A DNA stretch of 48,588 nt from Bacteroidota bacterium (GTDB taxonomy: Bacteria > Bacteroidota > Bacteroidia > Cytophagales > Cyclobacteriaceae): assembly GCA_018266055.1 (NCBI GenBank), contig JAFDYT010000004.1:176893-225480 (forward strand). Reading direction: 5' to 3'. Made by a program: the position numbers and the translations under genes. Every line of letters begins with the position of its first letter. The stretch's first letter is position 1. The notes beneath the pieces were generated by a model. That model saw only the letters and a list, made by a program, of their open reading frames with translations. It did no database searches and was not told the origin of the DNA. This document shows, in pieces, positions 7,718-14,157 of this stretch.

Positions 7718-9027
7718 CAGCTTTCAAACCCCTCGCCGTTGTCATTCGTGTCGACGCCGTCGATCGATTGGGTATCACCGATCGGCAATGGCGTATTGTC
7801 GCCGTCATCGATGACACTTGTGTCTGGCAAGGTTTGCAATTTTGGTTCGACGTCGACGCCGAAGTTGGCCTCGATCTCCTGCGCGGAGATGTCGAAATAT
7901 TTTCCGAGCATATCGAATAGACGAATCTTATCCGTCAGCGGAGCCTGACGCGAATCGTTCCATTTAAAGTGCAAGCCTTTCAACGGGTAATTGAACTCGC
8001 TTATCAATTTCGGTATCAACATGTCGTTGATGTGAGCCGCCACCCATTTCTGATCGAGCTCGGCTATTTCTTGCGCCGTCATCTGATGCACATTGGCCTG
8101 AGCATAAGACGAGCCCTTGTCCGACGTCATAGTCTGGCCGACGAACAGCTTGGACATTTCGGCGTTGAGCGTTTCGATCAGCTCTTTATAAATCCTGTAA
8201 GTGTCGGACGACGATTGTTCTTTCAATTCCAAGCTTTCGTCGTGCGCCAGTATCGCGATGCGTTCGCGACCCGCCGCTTGCAAATCATTCTTCAAACGCT
8301 GGACGGCGTCGGCATCGTTGACGTCAACCTTGGCGATCATGAAATTGGTCGAGAAAATTTCGGAGTGTTCAGTCCACGCCGCCATCGCGCTGCGTTTGTA
8401 AAGCACCGGCACACAAGCCAATTCATATATGCCGAGCGATTTCGTGTCGATCAATATGACGTCGCTCAATTGCGATAAGTCGATGCCCGTGTTGTAATCA
8501 GTCGGGCGGATACGCAAGCTGTTGTACTCTGGCACAACGTTGCGTCGTTCGATGTTGTGAACAACCTCGATCTCTCCGTCGTTGTTGACGTCATCGAGCT
8601 GTATCAAAGAATAGCCGTAGAACAAAGCGTCGATCGTGTGGTTTTGAAAGTCGTCGAACCACTTATGCTGCAACAGCCTTTTTGCCTTGAGGTCGGCGAC
8701 GCCGTCCTCGCTGACGAGCGACCACTCGGTGCCGAGCACTTTCGCTTTCCTGTTTTGAACGATCGCGTAGAGGTGTGTGTCTTTCAGAATCTCCTCGTAG
8801 AAATCGATCAATTGATATTTTAGGGGCCAACGGTTAGTGTAATACCTGTTGGCACGCGCTTGATAGCGCGCGGTCTGCCATAGCGGGATCGTCTTCGTGG
8901 TCTGATCGTAAAGCCAGCGCAGGTAAAGGTTATAACCGTCATTGCGAATCGGGTCGGGGATAAAAACGTTCGACGGGTTGAACTGCTGCAACGGGTCTAA
9001 TATGGGCGACGGTGTATAAGGCGTCAT
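7717..9027 (-). CDS. Phage portal protein, DUF935 (Mu gp29-like)
   Basis: The portal forms the dodecameric gate of the head. The 436-residue protein has 'DTHLYAIVQNRKAKVLGTEW', 'WFDDFQNHTIDALFYGYSL', 'IYELACVPVLYKRSAMAAW', 'LNAEMSKLFVGQTMTSDKGS' and 'YAQANVHQMTAQEIAELDQ', the characteristic run of DUF935 portals, including the 'LG...T' region near the middle of the protein. The C-terminus is acidic and low complexity (DTNDNGEGFES). A TCTTATATATTGA sequence (plus-strand reading) lies 36 bases upstream, and the same 13 bases lie upstream of the DUF1320 gene. The terminase normally found before a portal is not here. Confidence 0.88.
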   Translation of the reverse strand: MTPYTPSPILDPLQQFNPSNVFIPDPIRNDGYNLYLRWLYDQTTKTIPLWQTARYQARANRYYTNRWPLKYQLIDFYEEILKDTHLYAIVQNRKAKVLGTEWSLVSEDGVADLKAKRLLQHKWFDDFQNHTIDALFYGYSLIQLDDVNNDGEIEVVHNIERRNVVPEYNSLRIRPTDYNTGIDLSQLSDVILIDTKSLGIYELACVPVLYKRSAMAAWTEHSEIFSTNFMIAKVDVNDADAVQRLKNDLQAAGRERIAILAHDESLELKEQSSSDTYRIYKELIETLNAEMSKLFVGQTMTSDKGSSYAQANVHQMTAQEIAELDQKWVAAHINDMLIPKLISEFNYPLKGLHFKWNDSRQAPLTDKIRLFDMLGKYFDISAQEIEANFGVDVEPKLQTLPDTSVIDDGDNTPLPIGDTQSIDGVDTNDNGEGFES

Positions 9028-9063
9028 TCATGATTTCAATATTTTTGGTACGTGAGCGTATCG

Positions 9064-9076
9064 TCTTATATATTGA
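9064..9076 (-). promoter_or_regulatory. 13-bp motif upstream of the portal, possible late promoter element
   Basis: The minus-strand reading is TCAATATATAAGA, identical to the motif at 10159-10171. It lies between the HNH stop and the portal start. It may be a -10-like element for phage late transcription; no -33 partner was clear. Confidence 0.35.
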
Positions 9077-9090
9077 TGAATGATTTTATT

Positions 9091-9525
9091 TTAATCCTTA
9101 TTCGAAGACCTTCTCTTACGTGCATCGCTTATTTTCTTTCTTGTTTCTTCTGAAAGAATTCGACCCTTTATTCGCCAAGGCGTATAACCTAAACCGTTAT
9201 CAAAGGCATGCTGTACATTTTCTTGATTTGTAACCCATTCAAGATTGTTGGGATCGTTATTAAGTTTGTTACCGTCTTTATGATTGACTTGAGGTTTGTT
9301 TTTCGGATTTGGTACAAAAGTCTCGGCGACTAAGCGATGAACATTATAGACTTGAGAGGCTATGCAAACGCTATAATATTCAGTGTAGAGTTTTGCTACG
9401 ACCTCGCGTGGAATGTCTAAAATTACTTTTGAACTATTCTTTCTATAGAAAGTGACAACTCTACTATAATTACTTACCAAAATATTCTCATCACTCGGAT
9501 AAGCCTTCCAAATCTCTTTCTCCAT
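9091..9525 (-). CDS. Free-standing HNH homing-type endonuclease with NUMOD motifs
   Basis: The 144-residue protein has a NUMOD4-like start ([20 protein letters not shown]), the HNH core '[13 protein letters not shown]', '[19 protein letters not shown]' and '[12 protein letters not shown]', and a NUMOD3-like C-terminus ([16 protein letters not shown]). Such proteins nick DNA and spread their own gene into sites lacking it. The gene sits between DUF1320 and portal genes, breaking a block that is otherwise closely packed. Its base composition is visibly more AT-rich than both neighbours. Two 13-bp direct repeats lie just upstream. It is an autonomous insertion rather than a virion part. Confidence 0.88.
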   Translation of the reverse strand: MEKEIWKAYPSDENILVSNYSRVVTFYRKNSSKVILDIPREVVAKLYTEYYSVCIASQVYNVHRLVAETFVPNPKNKPQVNHKDGNKLNNDPNNLEWVTNQENVQHAFDNGLGYTPWRIKGRILSEETRKKISDARKRRSSNKD

Positions 9526-9561
9526 ATATGTTTTATGGAGTTTTCTAAATATGTTTTATGG
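9526..9561. repeat. 13-bp direct repeat before the HNH gene
   Basis: ATATGTTTTATGG occurs at 9526-9538 and again at 9549-9561, with 10 bases between. The left copy touches the HNH start codon and the right copy lies next to the DUF1320 stop. It may be a footprint of insertion, or a duplicated translation-initiation region. Confidence 0.7.
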
Positions 9562-9562
9562 C

Positions 9563-10138
9563 TCAAAACCGCCATTGCTGGCGAGGTTGTATCGACCACA
9601 CGTTCGGGTGATCGACGGGCTGCGGCACCGTCGGCATGTTCGAAGAAAGGTTGCCCTTTCGTAGTTCGTCCAAATAATGTATCGCCATGTCATAGGCCGT
9701 CAAACGGTGCTGCGGCACTTGGCGCGGCGAAACCCTTTTGTGGATGAAGAACAAGACGATGTCGATCATGATCTGCACAAGCTTCTGGTCACGGAAGTCG
9801 TTCTGCTGCCAGTTGATGTCGACATCGGGCGATAAGATTCCGTTGGTGCCACTGTTGACCGATGCGTAACCCGAACCGGCTGTGCCGCTCGGCAGCAAGA
9901 CGTAAATGAGGTTGTTGTACCACACCGCATCGTTGGCGTTGTAGATCACGTAGGGCGACCAGTCGTAGATCGGCGGCATGACAAGTGACATGTCGTAGAC
10001 CGAGCGAAGGTAAGCCTGCACCTCGATCGTCGCGGCGTCGATCTGTTGGTTCAATACCGAATCCAGAGCGTCCGGGACGAGCTGTTCTAACTGGTCGGCG
10101 GTGATGACGGTCTGAAAGTCTGAGCGTTTGACGAACAT
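9563..10138 (-). CDS. DUF1320 (Mu gp36-like) head-tail protein with carbohydrate-binding-like insertion
   Basis: The 191-residue protein starts MFVKRSDFQTVITADQLEQL, followed by 'IDAATIEVQAYLRSVYDM' and, after an insertion, 'QKLVQIMIDIVLFFIHKRVS' and 'YDMAIHYLDELRKGNLS'. These outer parts match the DUF1320/gp36 family, which joins head and tail. Residues about 58-111 form an extra module: 'YDWSPYVIYNANDAVWYNN', 'LIYVLLPSG', 'SPDVDINW'. The spaced Trp/Tyr pattern resembles a small CBM5/12 (ChtBD3) fold. A 13-bp TATA-like motif lies 20 bases upstream. Confidence 0.75.
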   Translation of the reverse strand: MFVKRSDFQTVITADQLEQLVPDALDSVLNQQIDAATIEVQAYLRSVYDMSLVMPPIYDWSPYVIYNANDAVWYNNLIYVLLPSGTAGSGYASVNSGTNGILSPDVDINWQQNDFRDQKLVQIMIDIVLFFIHKRVSPRQVPQHRLTAYDMAIHYLDELRKGNLSSNMPTVPQPVDHPNVWSIQPRQQWRF

Positions 10139-10158
10139 TAAAAATTTCTATGATTTGC

Positions 10159-10171
10159 TCTTATATATTGA
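10159..10171 (-). promoter_or_regulatory. 13-bp motif upstream of DUF1320 gene, possible late promoter element
   Basis: The minus-strand reading TCAATATATAAGA is the same as at 9064-9076. It lies in the only divergent gap of the phage block, 20 bases before the DUF1320 start, and could mark the start of the leftward structural operon. Confidence 0.4.
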
Positions 10172-10224
10172 GCGACGCGAAGAGAATAAGGCAGATTTCG
10201 AAGCGCGGTTCTTATAAATAACAA

Positions 10225-10416
10225 ATGCAGAACCTCGTCGACCGCGTATTCAAAAATTGGAAGACCACCTTGATAGGGGTCGTGATAATCGCAATCAGTG
10301 TCATCGCTTTGATATTCGACCAAGCGACGCTTGAACAGGTGTCAGTTTTTTGGGCGGGCGGGTTCTCTCTATTCTTTTTAAAAGACTTCGACAACGACAA
10401 TGCTAAAAACTCTTAA
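10225..10416 (+). CDS. Small membrane protein, holin-like candidate
   Basis: A 63-residue protein with a hydrophobic segment at about 16-33 (LIGVVIIAISVIALIF) and a second at about 41-53 (VFWAGGFSLFFL), ending in a charged DFDNDNAKNS tail. It is on the plus strand, opposite to the phage structural genes, and overlaps the next small gene by 17 bases. Size, two membrane spans and pairing fit a holin or a lysis accessory protein, but no endolysin is visible next to it. A plain phage membrane protein of unknown role is equally possible. Confidence 0.55.
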   Translation: MQNLVDRVFKNWKTTLIGVVIIAISVIALIFDQATLEQVSVFWAGGFSLFFLKDFDNDNAKNS

Positions 10417-10573
10417 AGAATCGGCGTTGACCATGCTTGTGAGCGCGACCACTCTAACGTTAAATTACTTTCAAATCGTCAACGCGATACTTGGTACAAT
10501 CATCGCGCTCGGCACGATCGTGTTGTTATACTATCAAATACGAAAAGCAATGAAGGATCACAAAGGTTTTTAA
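10400..10573 (+). CDS. Second small membrane protein, overlapping the first
   Basis: A 57-residue frame, MLKTLKESALTMLVSATT followed by a hydrophobic run 'IVNAILGTIIALGTIVLLYY' and a basic tail 'QIRKAMKDHKGF'. The 17-base overlap with the upstream gene and the same strand suggest coupled translation. One or two membrane spans with a positive C-terminus resemble holin/antiholin pairs. Its stop overlaps the stop of the convergent restriction endonuclease gene by two bases. Function unproven. Confidence 0.5.
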   Translation: MLKTLKESALTMLVSATTLTLNYFQIVNAILGTIIALGTIVLLYYQIRKAMKDHKGF

Positions 10574-11523
10574 ACCTCCGCTCTATCGAAAGTAAAAATA
10601 GAGTCAGGCAACGCATTAACGCGCGCGACAATATCCTCTTCTGTGGTTGGAGGCGCCACAATTGGATAATTTACTAAAGGCGAAATGTGACGATGTATTT
10701 CAACTAAAGGCTGATTATTTCTTATTTGTACAAGTTTCACGCCGTGATTATTAGCAGTGTCATAAATACGAGTTCTGCTACCAACCTTATCGAAAAGGAT
10801 GATGCCGTTACGTCCAACTCTGCCAATTTTATCTTCAGTGACTTCTTGATTGCCTGCTGCGATTAATCCAACTTCCATTCTTATTCTACCTCGCTGAGTA
10901 AGTATCTCAGCATCGGCTTCCCTGTCGACTTCTAAATCCCTTTGAATGTTAGCCCAAAAATGTGTGTTCTCTTGCAAACCTAATATTGTCAACACTGCCC
11001 GAATTAAAACCCTCTCAATTTGTTTGCCAACCTTCGATTTGTCAGAGCCTCTGATGTTAAGAGTCGCAGAGCCCGCCATCATCAACAGCCAAGCATTATC
11101 AACGTCGGCGCCACGTTCCTCTGTGCCAAACAACTGTTCAACGTGCAACTTTAAATTTTGTATCACATCTGGTAAATCTTCTTTACTGATTCCCAGATTA
11201 ACGGACGTCTTCGCGGTCAACCCAACTAACCAAAACATTAGATTTTTTTGCGCATCATTTTTTCGGCGCATTGCTACTAAATGGGCCATCAAATCTGTCT
11301 TCCAATTTTCGCCAAACTCGCGTTTGGCGTTATTAACAATATCGGTGAGCCACAGATACGTGTAAAGCAATTTGCTCTTCGTATTGTTCTCTGTGATAAG
11401 TCGATAATTACGACCCATCATTATGTGCGTTGTTAGTGTTCGTAATGAAGCTGTCGAATAAGCGTTCGCAAGCGTGACGTTATTGACAAGCCATCGTTGA
11501 TAATCATCTAAATTATATTCCAT
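10570..11523 (-). CDS. Type II restriction endonuclease, CfrBI-like
   Basis: The 317-residue protein begins MEYNLDDYQRWLVNNVTLAN, four bases after the stop of the methyltransferase gene. It contains 'SATLNIRGSDKSKVGKQIER', 'VLIRAVLTILGL', then the probable catalytic stretch 'VDREADAEI...RIRMEVGLI', a PD-(D/E)XK-type variant, and 'GNQEVTEDKIGRVGRNGII'. These match my memory of the CfrBI endonuclease family, which cuts C^CWWGG. A longer start at 11577 would overlap the methyltransferase and is less likely. With its partner it forms a complete restriction-modification pair. Base composition is more AT-rich than the phage head genes, fitting separate acquisition. Confidence 0.72.
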   Translation of the reverse strand: MEYNLDDYQRWLVNNVTLANAYSTASLRTLTTHIMMGRNYRLITENNTKSKLLYTYLWLTDIVNNAKREFGENWKTDLMAHLVAMRRKNDAQKNLMFWLVGLTAKTSVNLGISKEDLPDVIQNLKLHVEQLFGTEERGADVDNAWLLMMAGSATLNIRGSDKSKVGKQIERVLIRAVLTILGLQENTHFWANIQRDLEVDREADAEILTQRGRIRMEVGLIAAGNQEVTEDKIGRVGRNGIILFDKVGSRTRIYDTANNHGVKLVQIRNNQPLVEIHRHISPLVNYPIVAPPTTEEDIVARVNALPDSIFTFDRAEV

Positions 11524-11527
11524 TCCG

Positions 11528-12682
11528 TTATTCTTCTTTGAACTCGTCGTGAATATCGAAATCGACGCGCGCATCATTCCCTACGACTTTTGAAATGTCC
11601 TTTCGCATCAATTCAAAATACTTGTGCTCCTTATCAATCAATAAAAACCTGCGATGCATTTGATGAGCAACCCTTGCAACCGTGCCTGAACCCCCAAACG
11701 GGTCTAAGACCAAATCACCTTCGAACGAATAATATCGTATAACTCGTCTCACCAATTCATCAGGAAATGTAGCAGGGTGAATTTTATTTGTGCTGGGATG
11801 AATATGCCACAAGTTTGTAACATCATAATCACCTTTAACCTTTGATCTCTTTACTAAAGAAGAATCATAATGATTTCGAATATTCCAATCAATCAGCTTA
11901 TCAGTTTTTTTACGGTAAACTAAAATGTATTCCGTCACGGGCACCGGCTTATACTGTAAGGGTTGTCTGTCGGCTCTGAAACGGCGCCCGCGTCCCAAAT
12001 TCCATCCAGCGCCTTCAGGTTTCACCCACATAATATCGTCGATAAAATCGAATCCGATGCTGTCAAGGATTCTATGAATGTCAAAGGGCAAAGCTATACG
12101 AGTGCTTGACGTGTTACGGGACGTTCGCTTGATCAAGACGGGAGAAATATTAACCACGAAAAAACGACCTTCGGACAAAACATTATGACATCTTAAGAAG
12201 ACTTTTCTTAAGAAATCTAAGTACTCTTGGTAATCCACATATTCAGAATATTGTGGCTTCGCATTGTAATAAGGAGGGGACGTTATGACGAGCTGTGCGG
12301 TATCTGGTGGAAAATCATCCAACACTTTTATAGCATCTCCCCAAATGATTTTGTTTGGGATCGGCGCTGGATAAAACAATTGCTTTTTATTTTTGATCGA
12401 CTTGTTCTTTGTGGGCTGATTCTTAAATTTTTCTATGCGATCGAGAATAATTTCTTTTTTTGTAAAGTCGACTACATTCTTAACTGCTCGGTCCAGCTTT
12501 ATTTCTCCAATCAAAACCAATTTAGAATTTTTAGTGTTGATTGAGATTCGCCAAAAGTCCAATCGATCATCATATTCTGGCAAGCCGATCGACAAATATT
12601 CATAATGAGAAGGGAATGTCGTCTTAAGCCATGAAAGTGCTTTTTTACGTGCTTTACTTGTGGTTCCTTTTTCGAATCGCAT
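11528..12682 (-). CDS. DNA methyltransferase, likely N4-cytosine, beta class
   Basis: The 384-residue protein protects phage or host DNA from the partner endonuclease. Motif IV is 'ITSPPYYN' (residues 133-140), the SPPY form typical of N4-cytosine enzymes. Motif I is 'LDPFGGSGTVA' (326-336), placed after motif IV, which is the beta order. Between them is 'DIMWVKPEGAGWNLGRGRR' with a target-recognition region to about residue 310. Residues 1-105 form an extra N-terminal domain. CfrBI methylase is also N4-cytosine, so the pair is coherent. No controller (C) protein gene is recognised. The upstream 150 bases hold a possible promoter with TAATTTTC. Confidence 0.85.
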   Translation of the reverse strand: MRFEKGTTSKARKKALSWLKTTFPSHYEYLSIGLPEYDDRLDFWRISINTKNSKLVLIGEIKLDRAVKNVVDFTKKEIILDRIEKFKNQPTKNKSIKNKKQLFYPAPIPNKIIWGDAIKVLDDFPPDTAQLVITSPPYYNAKPQYSEYVDYQEYLDFLRKVFLRCHNVLSEGRFFVVNISPVLIKRTSRNTSSTRIALPFDIHRILDSIGFDFIDDIMWVKPEGAGWNLGRGRRFRADRQPLQYKPVPVTEYILVYRKKTDKLIDWNIRNHYDSSLVKRSKVKGDYDVTNLWHIHPSTNKIHPATFPDELVRRVIRYYSFEGDLVLDPFGGSGTVARVAHQMHRRFLLIDKEHKYFELMRKDISKVVGNDARVDFDIHDEFKEE

Positions 12683-12940
12683 CAGGTTAAAAAATGGCTT
12701 TGGTGACGAAAATTAGTCCAATGTTACGATAAAGTCACGACAGCTTTAGCAATTATTATTTTGGAACAACGAACCAGCCCACCGCGACTTATTCCGCGAC
12801 ATATTTAGCTAAGATTTTTAGTTGTTGAAATGTCCTCGGCTCCTCGGCGAACAATTTCAATTCATAGGTTTATCGTTTCAAAATTTTTGAACCAATCAAA
12901 CCACTCTTTTCGTTTTATTGGTTCACCTAAATTTAAAATT
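12683..12940. other. Intergenic region between methyltransferase and zinc-ribbon gene, with repeats
   Basis: No gene is seen. It must hold the methyltransferase promoter (minus) and the zinc-ribbon promoter (plus). It has a tandem 8-bp repeat TCCTCGGC at 12833-12848 and an inverted repeat TGAACCAAT / ATTGGTTCA at 12888-12896 and 12917-12925 with a 20-base spacer, which could be an operator or a stem-loop in the leader of the next gene. Confidence 0.5.
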
Positions 12941-13132
12941 ATGCAGTTCGATAAAGCAATGAAATTGAAACGCGATGCTAAAGCGCGCAACCTGAAATGC
13001 ACTCACCCTGAGCTCGACAAAGAATACTACTTGGGTTCATCGACGGGCGATTGGGTTTGTACAACGTGCGGAGAATCTTTCAGCGAACAAGAAAGGGACG
13101 AATTATTCGAAGCTAAGGCCAAGAAGAAATGA
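12941..13132 (+). CDS. Small zinc-ribbon protein
   Basis: A 63-residue basic protein, starting MQFDKAMKLKRDAKARNL, with 'KCTHPEL' (C20, H22) and 'VCTTCGESF' (C40, C43), a likely single zinc site. It ends in a lysine-rich tail. The ATG at 12941 is preferred over an upstream in-frame ATG (12830), since the extra 37 residues look non-coding. It is on the plus strand beyond the restriction genes and could be the last phage gene or the first host one. Possible DNA- or RNA-binding role; the family is not recognised. Confidence 0.6.
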   Translation: MQFDKAMKLKRDAKARNLKCTHPELDKEYYLGSSTGDWVCTTCGESFSEQERDELFEAKAKKK

Positions 13133-13167
13133 CCCTCTAATGCCCCAACATTTAGCATTATGTCAAT

Positions 13168-13190
13168 CCGTGTAATAAACCGTGTAATAA
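13168..13190. repeat. Tandem 11-bp direct repeat near tRNA-Lys
   Basis: CCGTGTAATAA occurs at 13168-13178 and 13180-13190, one base apart. Short tandem sites beside a tRNA at the border of a prophage are the sort of place where integrase or excisionase arm sites occur. No integrase gene is in view, so this is only a candidate. Confidence 0.5.
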
Positions 13191-13209
13191 GGGATGGCTA
13201 TTAATGAAA

Positions 13210-13240
13210 AAAGCTTCAGATTTTAATGTTCTGAAGCTTT
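13210..13240 (-). terminator. Terminator of the tRNA-Lys transcript
   Basis: AAAGCTTCAGA and TCTGAAGCTTT form a perfect 11-bp stem with a 9-base loop. On the minus strand it is followed by a T-run. It lies 16 bases past the tRNA 3' end, so the host transcription unit is intact to here. Confidence 0.85.
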
Positions 13241-13255
13241 CCTAAATGTGTTACG

Positions 13256-13328
13256 TGATCCCGCTGGGATTCGAACCCAGGACCCCTACATTAAAAGTGT
13301 AATGCTCTACCGGCTGAGCTACGAGATC
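13256..13328 (-). tRNA. tRNA-Lys (UUU)
   Basis: A 73-base tRNA with acceptor stem GATCTCG/CGGGATC, D-arm TAGCTCAGCCGGTAGAGC, anticodon loop CTTTTAA (anticodon TTT) and T-arm GGGTTCGAATCCC. CCA is not encoded. It is the first clear host gene and lies at the border of the phage region, and tRNA 3' ends are common prophage insertion sites. Confidence 0.96.
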
Positions 13329-13416
13329 TTTTCCCACCGAAGCTTTTACTTCGATGCCAGTTCCTATTTCAACTGCGAATTTGCCCGTTCAACGCGCTTT
13401 TCCGAAATTGAGGACG

Positions 13417-13447
13417 CAAAGGTAACCGAATATGAAAAATTTACAAA
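13417..13447 (-). promoter_or_regulatory. Bacteroidota-type promoter for tRNA-Lys
   Basis: On the minus strand TTTG (13444-13447), a 19-base spacer and TACCTTTG (13417-13424) match the TTTG-N19-TAnnTTTG consensus exactly. It overlaps the start of the divergent TPR/SH3 gene, whose first codons lie in the spacer. Confidence 0.8.
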
Positions 13448-14157
13448 CCCGATTTCTAAAAATTACTACAATATTATCTGTCTTTTCTTTTGCGGTAGCC
13501 AATGCTCAGGTTTCAAAACTAAACAAGGCTGATTCCCTGTTTCGGGCCAAGCAATACACTCAATCGATAGAGATTTATAAAGGCGCTCTTGCCGAAAGGA
13601 AATACTCGCCGGCTATGCTACTCAAGATGGCTTATATTGAGGAAGGCCTCGGAAAAATCGGGCCTACTTTATATTATCTCCAGCTATACCATTTGGCCAG
13701 CCACGACGACCAATCTCTTCAAAAAATGGAGGAACTTGCTTCCAAATTCAATTTGCAGGGCTACCAAAATAATGATGCAAGCCGCCTTTCACGCTGGTTT
13801 CACAATGGCAAAATGCTGGTTTTGGCAATTCTTTCGGCGCTTCTCGTGCTGGCAGCTTTCTTTTCCTACTATCAGCGCAAAAATCAAAGGCAGCCCTGGC
13901 TTGCCTTTGTTTGCCTTGTGCTGGTAAGTGTAGCGATTTTGTACGTCAACAATTCATCGCCGGCTACATCGGTCATCGTCAGCGCTGATAATACGTTCCT
14001 GATGGATGGACCTTCTGCTGGCGCTCCGGTGGCTACGGTGATCGGCGAAGGAAATCAACTTGAAGCGCTCGGGCGCGAAGACGTTTGGCTCAAAGTGAAA
14101 TGGATGGACAAAGTAGTATTTGTAAAAGAAAATGCCGTGCTGAAAGTAGCGCTTTAG
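13432..14157 (+). CDS. TPR and SH3-like domain membrane protein
   Basis: The 241-residue protein begins with a signal peptide (cleavage near VANA-Q26), then a TPR-like stretch 'KADSLFRAKQYTQSIEIYKG' and 'MLLKMAYIEEGLGKIGPTL'. Two membrane segments follow (about 128-147, 'MLVLAILSALLVLAAFFSYY', and about 155-172). The end, about 178-241, resembles a bacterial SH3 domain with 'FLMDGPSAGAPVATVIGEG' and 'WLKVKWMDKVVFV'. The layout resembles BatE-type Bacteroidota proteins. It would sense or scaffold at the cell envelope. The ATG lies inside the opposing tRNA-Lys promoter. Its stop overlaps the stop of the convergent gene. Confidence 0.75.
   Translation: MKNLQTRFLKITTILSVFSFAVANAQVSKLNKADSLFRAKQYTQSIEIYKGALAERKYSPAMLLKMAYIEEGLGKIGPTLYYLQLYHLASHDDQSLQKMEELASKFNLQGYQNNDASRLSRWFHNGKMLVLAILSALLVLAAFFSYYQRKNQRQPWLAFVCLVLVSVAILYVNNSSPATSVIVSADNTFLMDGPSAGAPVATVIGEGNQLEALGREDVWLKVKWMDKVVFVKENAVLKVAL

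Noticed and set aside
10570-11577. Longer start of the endonuclease at 11577
   Set aside because: It would overlap the methyltransferase by about 50 bases and adds residues without support; ATG 11523 is right after the methyltransferase stop.
12830-12940. N-terminal extension of the zinc-ribbon protein
   Set aside because: The extra residues cover the tandem and inverted repeats and look non-coding; ATG 12941 fits better.
1-13255. Insertion sequence or transposase in the phage block
   Set aside because: No transposase motif or terminal inverted repeats were seen; the only mobile gene is the HNH endonuclease.
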